The notes beneath the pieces are model-generated. The model saw only the letters and a program-made list of their open reading frames with translations, did not search any database and had not been told where the DNA came from. The translations under genes and the position numbers were made by a program. Below, in pieces: positions 37,551-46,700 of a stretch of DNA of 64,000 bases. This DNA comes from Pareuzebyella sediminis. Lineage in GTDB: Bacteria; Bacteroidota; Bacteroidia; Flavobacteriales; Flavobacteriaceae. The stretch covers positions 744,001 to 808,000 of the forward strand of contig NZ_VTZS01000002.1 in assembly GCF_008367235.1 (NCBI RefSeq). The letters are read 5' to 3'. Within the stretch, counting starts at the first letter, position 1. Every line of letters begins with the position of its first letter.

Positions 37551-39482
37551 TTAAACGGGAATGGAGATTTTTATTTTGGCCCCAGACCCTTGTTTGGATT
37601 CAAATATAATGGTACCCCCCAATGCCTGAATACGGTTTTCCGTATTCATAAGACCGATACCTCTTTTGGTCTTCTGGGTAAACCCGACTCCATTATCGGT
37701 ATAGATGATTTTAATCTGCTTCTTTTTTTGTTCGAATTGGAGGGAAACCAAAGTTGCTTGGGAATGTTTTTTCATATTGACCAAAAGTTCTTGTACCGAT
37801 CGATGAACCACAACACATTTATGTGTTTCGAGATGGGCCCAGTCAATGTTGCTCAAGCCTTTTACCAATATGACCATGCCATGATGTTGATAGTTGGCGA
37901 TTAAACCATTGAGCTCTTCTTTGAAGTCTGGCCCCGTGCGTATTTCTGAATTTTCATGGGAGATCAGCCTCGTGGTCTGATATAGTTTTTCTAAATGGTT
38001 AATGATTTCGCTATCTTTTTTCTCCTTGTTTTGCAATTGGGTCATAAGGCCGAAAATATCATTGGCAAGACCATCGTGAAGATCTTGACTTATTCTTTTC
38101 TCGGTATTGTAGACTTCCTCTAATTTTTCTTTTCTGTGCCTTTGCTGAAGCAGGTATAAAAAGGCCGTACCCCCTAAAAGCAAAAATCCGGCAAGCGAGA
38201 TCAAAATGATCTTTTGGGTCTTTTGCTCGGCAAGTTCTGCTCGGCGCAGTGATGTCTCCGCCTCCAATGCCAGAATCTTTTCTTTTTCTTGTTCATCGTC
38301 ATATTTCATTTTGGCGAACTGGGTCTTCACCTTAAGTTCATTAGTGTACATGCTATCCTTAAGAAAAATATAACGATTTCGAAACGCTAAGTTTTCAGGA
38401 GCTAAGTTCATAAGTAGGTGTAGGGCATCGGCTTCGGCTTTGGGGGTTCGTAATTGTCGTGAAAGTTGAATCACGGTATCCAGATATTTTTTTGAAAGCT
38501 GAGGTTTTTCTTGTCCGAGGTATTCCCCCAAATGAGAGAAACTGGCAATCTGTCCCCGTATATCCTTATTTTCTTTGCGTATCTGTAGGGCCCTATAAAA
38601 AGGGGCTTCAACATCATTGTCACCGTTTTTCCAACGGGTATAGGTATAGTTATCCAAAATCCTGGCGTAGGTCGTCGATTTCCTGTTCAATGCGTTTTCT
38701 TGAATAATTTCTTCAAAAAGAAGGATAGCGCTATCGTAATCCGACATGTCGGTGAACAAGGTGGCCAAATTGTTTTTGTACTTAATGGCTTTATTCGGGC
38801 TATTGGCATTTTCGATAGCCCGTTGATAATACGTCACGGCATCTTTATAGTTTAGCAGTTTTCGATGGTTGGTAGCGAGCTCATTGTATATGGAAGCCCT
38901 TGACGTATCGTCGTTCGAAATGCTGATGGCTTCAGTAAGAGTCTCTTTGGTCCCAAAAAAATCATTCTGGATACTTTGCAAAATGGCAATATTTTCAAGG
39001 ACTTCGAAAAGCCCCTTTCGATTTGAACTTTTTAAATAGGAATTTTTGGCTTGTTGATAATAAAAAAAGGCACTATCGGGTCGATGGGTCAACTCGTCAA
39101 AATAATAGCCCAAATTGAAAGAAGCTTTTCCTAATAGGTCTTGGCTGCCGTTCGTTAGGGCTATTTTTGCAAGTTCTTTGTTGGTATGGTAGAAGTTATC
39201 GATTTGGCCCGAGCTATAGTAGATCAATCCTTTGGCATACAAAATTTCCATTTCTAGGGAATCTTGGGCGGGGAAAGGCAATTTTAGAAGGCTACGGGCT
39301 GTATCTAAATAAGCCAAGCGCTCTTTATAATCAAGTTTTCTGTTCTTACTACGTTGTATCAGACCTTCTATTTGGCTGGTCACCGTAAGAGTGCTGTCTT
39401 CTCCGATAGGCTCAGAACAACCAAACCACATCAAAATAAGGGCTGATAATATTGTAACGGACCTTATATTCACCTTACGCAT
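37551..39482 (-). CDS. TPR sensor histidine kinase (copy 1)
   Basis: A membrane sensor kinase of 643 residues from ATG 39482 (chosen because it gives a signal with lipobox MWFGC; a longer frame to 39542 adds 20 residues without support). TPR repeats fill about 60-380 and should lie in the periplasm. One membrane helix (IILISLAGFLLLGGTAFLYLL) precedes a HisKA_3 dimerisation domain with His469 in QDLHDGLANDI. The ATPase domain has VQELLVNMKKHS (N box) and TDNGVGF. It phosphorylates the regulator encoded 10 bp downstream. A 52-residue lipoprotein gene lies just upstream on the same strand and, I infer, may be its ligand or target. Confidence 0.9.
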   Translation of the reverse strand: MRKVNIRSVTILSALILMWFGCSEPIGEDSTLTVTSQIEGLIQRSKNRKLDYKERLAYLDTARSLLKLPFPAQDSLEMEILYAKGLIYYSSGQIDNFYHTNKELAKIALTNGSQDLLGKASFNLGYYFDELTHRPDSAFFYYQQAKNSYLKSSNRKGLFEVLENIAILQSIQNDFFGTKETLTEAISISNDDTSRASIYNELATNHRKLLNYKDAVTYYQRAIENANSPNKAIKYKNNLATLFTDMSDYDSAILLFEEIIQENALNRKSTTYARILDNYTYTRWKNGDNDVEAPFYRALQIRKENKDIRGQIASFSHLGEYLGQEKPQLSKKYLDTVIQLSRQLRTPKAEADALHLLMNLAPENLAFRNRYIFLKDSMYTNELKVKTQFAKMKYDDEQEKEKILALEAETSLRRAELAEQKTQKIILISLAGFLLLGGTAFLYLLQQRHRKEKLEEVYNTEKRISQDLHDGLANDIFGLMTQLQNKEKKDSEIINHLEKLYQTTRLISHENSEIRTGPDFKEELNGLIANYQHHGMVILVKGLSNIDWAHLETHKCVVVHRSVQELLVNMKKHSQATLVSLQFEQKKKQIKIIYTDNGVGFTQKTKRGIGLMNTENRIQALGGTIIFESKQGSGAKIKISIPV

Positions 39483-39593
39483 TTGAGCCGAAATATAGGA
39501 AATATATAATACCGATGTGTCATCCGGTGAACCCATCACCAAGTTTTTTCAACCGCGTATGGATCTTCCGAAACCCAAGAGAAAACAAAAAAA

Positions 39594-39612
39594 GACGGGC
39601 ATTACACCCGTC
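39594..39612 (-). terminator. Terminator between small lipoprotein and kinase genes (copy 1)
   Basis: GACGGG and CCCGTC (39594-39599 and 39607-39612) form a 6-bp stem; read on the minus strand a T-run follows at 39593-39586. It sits between the lipoprotein stop and the kinase start, so the kinase is read by leak-through or from its own promoter. Confidence 0.8.
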
Positions 39613-39634
39613 TTCCATAGAATGGTATCTGAAA

Positions 39635-39793
39635 TTAATCGCCTCCGGGCTCATTTTTATCTTTTTCATCATCACCTTCGGTTGCGACAGTTTCGATTTG
39701 GAGCTCATCTTCGGCCAAGTCTTGTTTGGAGCATGCGGTAAAAGTGCTTCCTACTACAAAACTCATTAAAATAATTCGCATCACATTTCTCAT
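39635..39793 (-). CDS. Small lipoprotein with ATEGDD and PGGD motifs (copy 1)
   Basis: A 52-residue lipoprotein gene that is easily missed. The signal peptide has a basic start (MRNVMR) and the lipobox FTAC (Cys21). The mature 32 residues are acidic and unstructured-looking, with VATEGDD at 36-42 and a C-terminal EPGGD. It shares lipobox position, ATEGDD at the same place and the PGG end with the 51-residue product at 48241-48396, and both lie directly upstream of a TPR kinase/regulator pair with a terminator between. No named family is known to me. I infer a surface or periplasmic signal or a regulated output of the two-component system. Confidence 0.75.
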   Translation of the reverse strand: MRNVMRIILMSFVVGSTFTACSKQDLAEDELQIETVATEGDDEKDKNEPGGD

Positions 39794-39832
39794 TTTTCTC
39801 TTGATTTAATGGTTATTAATTCAGTTAAAAAA

Positions 39833-39844
39833 TGAGGGCCCTCA
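39833..39844. promoter_or_regulatory. 12-bp perfect palindrome upstream of small lipoprotein gene
   Basis: TGAGGGCCCTCA is a perfect palindrome 40-51 bp before the lipoprotein start at 39793. It is a possible operator. Confidence 0.45.
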
Positions 39845-39921
39845 ATTTGTAATCGTTTGCTTCGCAACGTCTTACGAACTAATTACACCACAAAGAAAGG
39901 GTATGAAGGCCAGTGGTTTAG

Positions 39922-39957
39922 GACATCTTGCAATGTCTGGGACATTACCCAATGTCT
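39922..39957. promoter_or_regulatory. Alternating GACAT/ATGTC half-sites
   Basis: GACAT (39922), AATGTCT (39932-39938), GACATT (39941-39946) and AATGTCT (39951-39957) alternate in 36 bp. AATGTC-tgg-GACATT and GACATT-accc-AATGTC are perfect inverted pairs. Such arrays suit binding by a LuxR-type regulator. It lies between the divergent small lipoprotein gene and the gene at 40018. Confidence 0.6.
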
Positions 39958-39993
39958 CCCTTCGTTATAATTTTTTTTATAGCGCTTAATTTT

Positions 39994-40001
39994 TAAATTT
40001 G
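39994..40001 (+). promoter_or_regulatory. -7 element upstream of 40018 gene
   Basis: TAAATTTG matches TAnnTTTG and ends 16 nt before ATG 40018. The -33 position has TTT rather than TTG. Confidence 0.4.
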
Positions 40002-40017
40002 GGACTAGCCAAGAAAG

Positions 40018-40755
40018 ATGACCAAGGATAGTTTTATCGCTTACCTCTATTTGATGGAAAAGATTTTTCCGCCCGGAGCATCCCCAAAACGCAACTTGAA
40101 GACCAAAAAGTTGTTAGAAGACTATTACGCCCAACACGATCAAGAGGCCAGTGGTAAAGATTTTCGCAAAACTATCGATAGAAATCTTAACTATGTTGAG
40201 GCAATCCGTATAGGTTCCGTTAAGCAAATCTATAGTCCGAAACCGGGGTCGCTACAAGGTTTTATTGCGTACTGTAATGCGAAGGACCTGAGTGAACGGC
40301 CCATTTCACTGGACGATCTTACAGGGAAATCAAATTCGATTGGGGACTATACTTTGCAAGAGCCCCCCACCGAAGCAGTGATGGAGCGATTGTTTCCGAA
40401 ACTGCCTGAAAAGCTTGAAGGCATTGAGAACCGTATTTCTAGAATTGAACAGTTTATAGCCAACAATGATAGTTTCGTAGAAAAGTTGTTAAACAAACAG
40501 AACGATGCATCAAACCCTACAACAGCCTATACGGATCAAAAACTTTCGCTCGATTTCTTAAACTTTCTTCAACAGGAGTTATTGGAGACCAAAAAGCAAT
40601 ATCAACGTGCCAAATTTCTTTATAGAAATTTAGGAGCTGTGGGGCTGTTTCTTGTTCCCTTAAAATATGCCCTATCGGATGACGCTTCTATTTTAGGGGG
40701 AATGCTTGAGGCATATCCGGATTTTGATGACGATTTCTGGGATGATTGGATTTAA
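40018..40755 (+). CDS. Unknown protein with coiled coil
   Basis: A 245-residue soluble protein without signal peptide. The first 110 residues are helical with FIAYCNAKDL near the middle and might be a divergent DNA-binding or adaptor domain like that at the N-terminus of the 47092-47844 product; the resemblance is faint. A coiled coil lies at about 130-200, and the C-terminus is very acidic (YPDFDDDFWDDW). It is followed after 8 bp by a single-TM protein gene. I do not recognise a family. Confidence 0.7.
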   Translation: MTKDSFIAYLYLMEKIFPPGASPKRNLKTKKLLEDYYAQHDQEASGKDFRKTIDRNLNYVEAIRIGSVKQIYSPKPGSLQGFIAYCNAKDLSERPISLDDLTGKSNSIGDYTLQEPPTEAVMERLFPKLPEKLEGIENRISRIEQFIANNDSFVEKLLNKQNDASNPTTAYTDQKLSLDFLNFLQQELLETKKQYQRAKFLYRNLGAVGLFLVPLKYALSDDASILGGMLEAYPDFDDDFWDDWI

Positions 40756-40763
40756 TCGAGACC

Positions 40764-41357
40764 ATGGATTTAAAAACAGAGCAACTTATAAAAAGTAGAC
40801 TTGGCCTAATATTAAAGGTACTATTGATTGCCGTGACGTTGTTCAAGTTGTCCGAATATATTTTTACTTACCATGGAAATACTTCCACTATGCCGGATAC
40901 CCAGCCTAACAAATCCGCAATGGTCGATACCGTGAACGTGACAGATACATCTCAAGATCGTTCTATAATTGAAAAAGGTGAACCGATGCCGCACTCTGCG
41001 GGTGTTTACATATTTGGCCCTTCAGGACTCGACCGTCAAGCCAGCCGCCACATAGGCGATACTTTTTTTAAAGAATATAAGAGAATGGCCATACCGTCTG
41101 ACTTACAACATGAAGCCTTGTTGTCAGGGAATTTTGAGTCGGCCGCCAATACCGAATGGGTGTGTGTGGGGACGATAGATTACCATTTTGATAACGACGG
41201 ACAGAAAACGACCTGTGAAGTACGCTTGAATTTCGATACCTATAGTGCCCTGACCGGGGAAAAAGTGCAGGGCCTTTCCCAATCGATACTGCGTTATGGT
41301 ATCGGCTTTTCGAATTCCCAGGCCAAAAGTGTCGCTTTAGAAAAGATACACCCGTAG
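40764..41357 (+). CDS. Single-TM protein with FlgT/LPP20-like exported domain
   Basis: A 197-residue protein (ATG 40764; an in-frame TTG at 40746 would overlap the gene before). One membrane helix at about 12-31 is followed by a spacer and an exported domain. In it, CVGTIDYHF, CEVRLNFDTYSALTGE and YGIGFSNSQAKSVALEKI have the strand-hairpin and final helix pattern of FlgT-middle/LPP20-type domains. The protein stops right after that helix. The convergent neighbour 11 bp further is a CsgG/FlgO-like protein, so the group may form one envelope complex. Function is inferred only. Confidence 0.65.
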   Translation: MDLKTEQLIKSRLGLILKVLLIAVTLFKLSEYIFTYHGNTSTMPDTQPNKSAMVDTVNVTDTSQDRSIIEKGEPMPHSAGVYIFGPSGLDRQASRHIGDTFFKEYKRMAIPSDLQHEALLSGNFESAANTEWVCVGTIDYHFDNDGQKTTCEVRLNFDTYSALTGEKVQGLSQSILRYGIGFSNSQAKSVALEKIHP

Positions 41358-41368
41358 TAAGGCGTAAA

Positions 41369-41875
41369 TCAAAGTTTTCCGAGGCGCTGTGCAATATTGG
41401 CGTTCATCGGCAGGGTTCCGACGCTACCGGCAAACTGAAGGGCAGTTTCCGTGTCCAGTACTTTTACCCGAAGCCGTATTTCCGAATTGAAAATCGTATA
41501 GGTGCCTATCACCAAGGCATCGGCAGCACTTATTTTTCCCAGCTGTTTGGTCGTCTTTTCATCGATATAGCCCTCTGCATTTAAGCGGTGTTCCTTCAAT
41601 ATAACAGTAAGGTGGTTCCGCTCGACAACGGCAAAGCTCTCGGAATGGTTCACGAGATAGATAGAAAAATCGTCTGTCAAAAAATTACCGAAGTCGTTCT
41701 GTTGATTGTCTTCGGAAAGGAATCCCCAAACGGCCACCTTACTTATATTTTTGGTGTCTATTTTTTCTGCAAGCGCTTGGGCCATGGCTTCAAGCTGGGT
41801 GTCAAAATCTTGCGCATTCATTCTACTTTCCGAGATAAAGAGAAGAAGAACAGGAAGTACGATTCTAAGTTTCAT
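41369..41875 (-). CDS. CsgG/FlgO-like exported protein
   Basis: A 168-residue protein with signal peptide ending RMNAQD. The fold is the TolB-N/CsgG/FlgO type: KVAVWGFLSEDN as first strand, FLTDDFSIYLVN and FAVVERNHLTVILKEH as the following helix-strand, ADALVIGTYTI as third strand, and LRVKVLDTETAL. It lacks the transmembrane insertions of true CsgG. It is a shorter relative of the 8240-9289 product. It is convergent with the 40764 gene (11-bp gap). Confidence 0.75.
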   Translation of the reverse strand: MKLRIVLPVLLLFISESRMNAQDFDTQLEAMAQALAEKIDTKNISKVAVWGFLSEDNQQNDFGNFLTDDFSIYLVNHSESFAVVERNHLTVILKEHRLNAEGYIDEKTTKQLGKISAADALVIGTYTIFNSEIRLRVKVLDTETALQFAGSVGTLPMNANIAQRLGKL

Positions 41876-42250
41876 GGTAGATTGTCTAATGGTTCGAAAC
41901 GGTACAAGGTCTGTATTTTAGAAGTGAATCGCAAGTACTTACGGTAACCCTTACCCATTTTGCCAACATCACTGCTATGGGCAAGCGTTTTTTCCTTCGC
42001 GATTTCTCCATTCGTCCCCTAATACTTCCCTTTCGTCTAAATAAACCATAAATCTCCTGTTCATTGTGGGTAACCGTAAAATGAACTGGTGGGTTCGATT
42101 TAGGTTTGTGAGGTAGGCAATCAGAATCCCGATAAGGGACCAAAACGTGCCACGGCCTTGACAAGATACCGGCGCGTTCCATACGTGGAACAAAAGGGTA
42201 GGGAGCGAATTTTATACCAATTATATAATTAATGACTAAAACCAAAAAAG
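41876..42250. other. Intergenic with a short inverted repeat
   Basis: This 375-bp divergent gap has no convincing gene. GTTCCA-tacg-TGGAAC at 42176-42191 is a perfect 6+4+6 inverted repeat about 60 bp before the lipoprotein start at 42251 and may be an operator. Confidence 0.5.
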
Positions 42251-42709
42251 ATGAGAACACGAAAAATCCAACTAATTGTACTGTTTATAACCTTGTTAGC
42301 TGTAGGATGCTCCAAAGATGACGGTCCCTCCCGAAACGAAACCAGTATTATTCCACCCACCTTTCAAGATCGCGATAATGAGAATTTAGGCACGATTACC
42401 TTAGAGAATCGGGAAATTATTATTTCAATATGGGACCATGGTAGAATCGATGGGGACATCGTATCCATTTTTGTAAACGGGAAGGAAGTCATCACCGAAC
42501 GAACTTTGGAAGGCCCCGCAAACACCTATTCCATCAGTACTACCCTGGAGTATGATGGCTACAATTACGTGTTGCTCTATGCCCATAACGAAGGAAGCAT
42601 TTCACCGAATACGGTCTCTATGTCGATCGACGATGGCAGTAATATCAAAGAGTTTGTACTAGAAGCCAATTTACTAACGAACGGGGTCGTGGATCTTGTA
42701 GTGAACTGA
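42251..42709 (+). CDS. Lipoprotein, unknown function
   Basis: A 152-residue lipoprotein with lipobox LAVGC (Cys20) followed by SKDDG. The mature part is a beta sandwich-like domain: REIIISIWDHGRIDGD, VSIFVNGKEV, and a final NLLTNGVVDLVVN. This pattern with a WDxGxIDGD stretch is seen in Bacteroidota surface proteins that bind partners through Ig-like folds; I have no named family. The next frame begins on the last base of its stop codon. Confidence 0.78.
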   Translation: MRTRKIQLIVLFITLLAVGCSKDDGPSRNETSIIPPTFQDRDNENLGTITLENREIIISIWDHGRIDGDIVSIFVNGKEVITERTLEGPANTYSISTTLEYDGYNYVLLYAHNEGSISPNTVSMSIDDGSNIKEFVLEANLLTNGVVDLVVN

Positions 42710-42960
42710 TGAAAAGACTAGGGTGCGGCTGTAGGGCGAATACCGCTCCCAATGCTGCGCGGGCATCTTCAAAATCTAGTTTTTTAGGGAACAAGGCCCT
42801 AAAAATGCCCAAGGGGATTTACAGAACAAAATGCCTATGTGTTAATGGACAAGGTTTTGGAACTCATGGAAAAATAGGATACGCCCAGGGAGCTTACATC
42901 GGGGTAGAATATCTTAGCTCGGGGTCGTTTTCGAATCAGTATCTTTATACCCTCTGTTAA
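42709..42960 (+). CDS. Small hypothetical protein between lipoprotein and DUF4403-like genes
   Basis: An 83-residue frame that starts with the TGATG overlap of the lipoprotein stop and ends 9 bp before the next gene, a position typical of a real operon member. The product is glycine- and cysteine-rich (GCGCRAN, CLCVNGQGFG) with no recognised domain or signal peptide. The composition is odd for its neighbours, so it may be spurious. Confidence 0.35.
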   Translation: MKRLGCGCRANTAPNAARASSKSSFLGNKALKMPKGIYRTKCLCVNGQGFGTHGKIGYAQGAYIGVEYLSSGSFSNQYLYTLC

Positions 42961-42969
42961 TGCTGAGCT

Positions 42970-43575
42970 ATGAAGCCCGAACCCCTACGTCTGAAACTTC
43001 CCATCAAAATATCCTATACGGTCTTACGGCAATTGATGGATGTGAAACTTATGGGCATGGAATTAGGGTCGAAAGACCGTAAATATGCCAAAATCATAGG
43101 CATCCAATTGGAGGTTAGTCCCCTTCCGGATTATGATGTAGTACTCGGGTTGCGTATCGCCCTGCATCGCAAAATAGTAGGTTTTAAGGAGATGCCCATA
43201 TACTTACATGGATCGTTGCAATACGATTCGGTTACGGAACAACTCTCGATCGGTACTTTTAAGATGGATTCCAAGAGCCGGAATTTTTTATTGGACAAAG
43301 CCTTGGAAGCCTTCGCCAATAGATTGTACTATCGTAAGATTCTAGATGCGGCCTCGGTCGATATGAAGGAACTGATACGACCCCAATTAGTCAAGTTGAA
43401 CCAAAAGCTTGAAACGGGGGTGTCCCTCGTAAAAGGAACCCAACTTTATGGTGTATTGGAAGGCCTTTCGGTAGCTGCTTTAGAGTCATTTAACGACCAT
43501 ATTACGGTACACGTACTGGTTTCCGGTACCGTCGAAATGACCTTGAAGGAACTACCCCCAAGGGATTTTGATTAA
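42970..43575 (+). CDS. Short DUF4403-like protein
   Basis: A 201-residue protein with no signal peptide. The C-terminal two thirds resemble the end of DUF4403 proteins: MPIYLHGSLQYDSVTEQLSIG, LDKALEAFANRLYYRKI, MKELIRPQLVKLNQKLE and a closing strand with HVLVSGTVEMTL. Full DUF4403 proteins are about 450 residues and exported; this one is about half length and looks cytosolic. The fold resembles lipid-binding TULIP-like tubes, so lipid binding is possible. It lies 164 bp from the convergent multi-TM patatin gene. Confidence 0.55.
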   Translation: MKPEPLRLKLPIKISYTVLRQLMDVKLMGMELGSKDRKYAKIIGIQLEVSPLPDYDVVLGLRIALHRKIVGFKEMPIYLHGSLQYDSVTEQLSIGTFKMDSKSRNFLLDKALEAFANRLYYRKILDAASVDMKELIRPQLVKLNQKLETGVSLVKGTQLYGVLEGLSVAALESFNDHITVHVLVSGTVEMTLKELPPRDFD

Positions 43576-43739
43576 ACTGGATACTCCGAGTGTATTGAAA
43601 AGGCATTTGAAAGAAGTAGTGGAGAATTTTGTCCCATTTTGTATACGTTCGGAATATCGGTTTTCGAAGAGTAGGGCATGAAGTGCGCACCGAAGGGGTT
43701 GTTTTGAACTATTTTGGAAGGCTTTGTACTCTTTTTTAA

Positions 43740-46700
43740 TTACTCCTTTTTTTCTTTGGGTAATTTTTCTTTCGTGCTATACCTCGACACTGCTCTTCGC
43801 CTTACTTTATTTTGAAACACGGTATCGATTACTTCTTTGGTAGTAATATAATCGTCCAGAATACGTTGCAAGGTGTTTTTGACCGACGCGTGTTGATTGA
43901 TCATGGCTTCTTGATAGCGAACGGCGGGTTCGCTCAGTAAACGGGCCAAAGGAGGCTGAATGACACCCCATTTGGGCAAGTCATAGGCCTTATAGGCTCT
44001 TAGCGCCGCGTCGATGGAATCATTATGCAGCGCTATGCGTTCCATCAGGTCCAAGGGTTCCGGTATCTCCCCGTTTAACGCGTTTTTGACCTTTTCGTAA
44101 CTGAGTTTATGGGGCATCATGATCAGTTCGACGGCATAGCCGCGTGCCCTTATTTTCTCCAAAATGAAACGGGGTAGTTTATCGATGGACGCTACCGTGC
44201 CGATAATCGAACCGATTTCGCTCGCATCATTGATGCTTTTCGGTTTGAGGCCGTATTCCTTTACTTTTTGGGCAATATAGAAATCCTCGGAATTGATGAT
44301 ATTGATGAAGACGGGGTTGATCTTGGTTGCATAAGCTTCTGCAGTATCCCGTATGATTTCGTCGAAGACCTCCAAAGGACTTAACATGCCCGAATTATCG
44401 AAATAGCCGCCGTCTAAATAACTGCCCTTCGTACGTATTTTGGCAGTGGGACTAAAAAACGGGAACCGGTTGGTCGTAGAGATGGCCCCAAAATAAGTCA
44501 GGGTGCTATCGCTCAGGTTATCCTTAAATTCGTTGATAATCCGTGCTCCTGCGAAGGTAGTCTCAGGAAACTGTACGGATACGGCCAACCCTTGTTGCCC
44601 ACCGACGGCAGTGGTATTGATAATCAATAAGGGAAAGGTGCTGTCTCGCTTCTCGAAGATATCTAACCAATATTCATCAAAGGCAAAGGTGTTGTATGCT
44701 TTCATTCCCGTGTTCTTTGCATGTTCCTCCATGCTTTTATAAGAGCGGTCCCGGCCCTCGTAATTCGAAAAAGGGAAGTATTCCCGAACCAGATCGCGAC
44801 CCAGCAGATAGGTCAATTCGTTGGACAGTACATTGGAATTTCCGATGTTGTCAATGCCCTTGGCAATGGCCAAACTATCATGCTGTTCATAGAGCAGGGA
44901 GGCGAAATTACCGATACCTACGGCACCGCCGGAAACCCCGGAAAGGACCAGGGTACGATTCAAAAATTCTTTGTTCGAGGCATTCTCCAATCGATTCAAC
45001 AGCAAAAGGTTCCAAAGATTGGCTTTCAAGCCTCCACCGTAAGAACCTACCAAAAAGTAATTTTCGGTTCCTCCTCGGGGTATATGCTTGGTCATCGTAT
45101 TGAGGTAGGTCTTATGGGAAAGCGGATTCGGTTTTGTGCGCGCTACCAATGTCAGTTGGTGCAGATCATTGGGAAACATAGCGGTGAACACCATCCATCC
45201 CAACAGAAAAAAGAAGGCCAGGGGAATACCGTATTTGAAAAAGTTACGCCCTTTGAAGTTGCTTTCCGGCCGCCTATGGTAGTAGAGCACATGTTTAAAA
45301 ATGATTACGAAAAGGGAATAGAAAAAAATGATATAGAGCAATATTATAACCAGCGGATTAAAAAAAGTAGCGACCTCGAAAATCGAATTGGCGAGAATCA
45401 GGGAAAAGAAGGAAAGGAGACCACAGATTTGCATTAGCCGAAGGTATCTGACGTTATCGCTAAGCTTTCCGATAAACTTACCCATTTTCGTATCGCCGCG
45501 CGTAGCGTTCGGATCGTACTTTTCGAAAAGTTTCATGGTAGTATCACTGTACATCTCGGTATGATGGGTTTTGAGCGATTCCCAGCGGTACACATATTTA
45601 AAGAATGTACGCGCAATTTTGAACATCACATATAGGAATACCTGAAATCCTGCCGAAATCAAAAAAAGTACGATCGTCCATCGGTTCCAGTGTAAAAAAT
45701 GGGCAACAAGGGCGGTAATAAAGACCAAAAACGTACTGATGACGAAGTATTTGGGGAACCAGGTGACGTAAGAGACGATCTCTTTGACCGTTTTTTCCTT
45801 GATCGCTTCCGATACCTTTTTGTCCGCCAGTGTATCCTTCCAATTATCGTATTTTTTACCGTCCAAATAGTACTGGAAAAGCGTCACGACCAATACGAAA
45901 ACGGTCAGGGTGAGCACATCGAACTGTACTTCAAAAAATTGGGAGACAACGCTGAACAGAATATTAAATACGGCAACGTATAACAGAATGCCTAAACTTC
46001 TGCGCATCGCCTTTACCATTTCATTGTCGAAGGAACGGTTCAATGCATCCTTTCCCGAGATGCGTTTATAGTAAATAATTCCGAAGCCTAGAAAACGTAG
46101 CTTTTTGTCCATTTCTAAATTCACACAGGTGTTATCGCCATTCATCCAGATATCGGAGTATACGGGGTAGTGTGAAATCATAATGGCCAAAAAAGCCAAT
46201 AAAAAGAAGAGAATAACGATATTCGAGGGACTGTAGAACAAGTCTACAATAATGGTTCCACCTTGGGGCATCATGGTGATCAACAGATAGATAAGCACCA
46301 AAAATAGGATACTGAAAAGGGAGGTCCACACAAAGCGTAAGAAGGATTTCAAATGGGGAAGAACGTATTTTTTCAGCCACCAATACATCAAAAAGGACAA
46401 GCAGATGGCGTAGGCCAGCATTTTTCCGATATATATAGCTTCAAGGTAGCGGCCCCAATAGAAGAGATAGCAAAGCCCTTCGATGCAATCTAAAAGAAAG
46501 GCGAGGCCCGCAAAAAAGATATAGAATTTGGCGGCCGAGGTTTGATACTCTTGATAATTCAAAAGATTATGGCCCTTTTCATCCTTTACCGAATACCCGA
46601 TGATGAGCAGCAAGTAGAGTCCCCAGAAAAAATCCAATACAAAGTAAATACGATAGGGGATGAGGCTTTCTTTCTTGATGATTTGGGATACCGCATCGAA

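Noticed and set aside
39515-39769. Plus-strand frames of 74-84 residues opposite the copy-1 lipoprotein
   Set aside because: The minus-strand 52-residue lipoprotein with lipobox, terminator and matching paralogue explains the region better.
41886-42260. 124-residue minus-strand frame in the divergent gap
   Set aside because: No signal, domain or plausible composition, and it overlaps the start of the well-supported lipoprotein at 42251.
44696-45437. Plus-strand frames of 135 and 238 residues within the multi-TM patatin
   Set aside because: Antisense shadows: low-complexity arginine/glutamine-rich products opposite a gene with full catalytic motifs and regular membrane helices.
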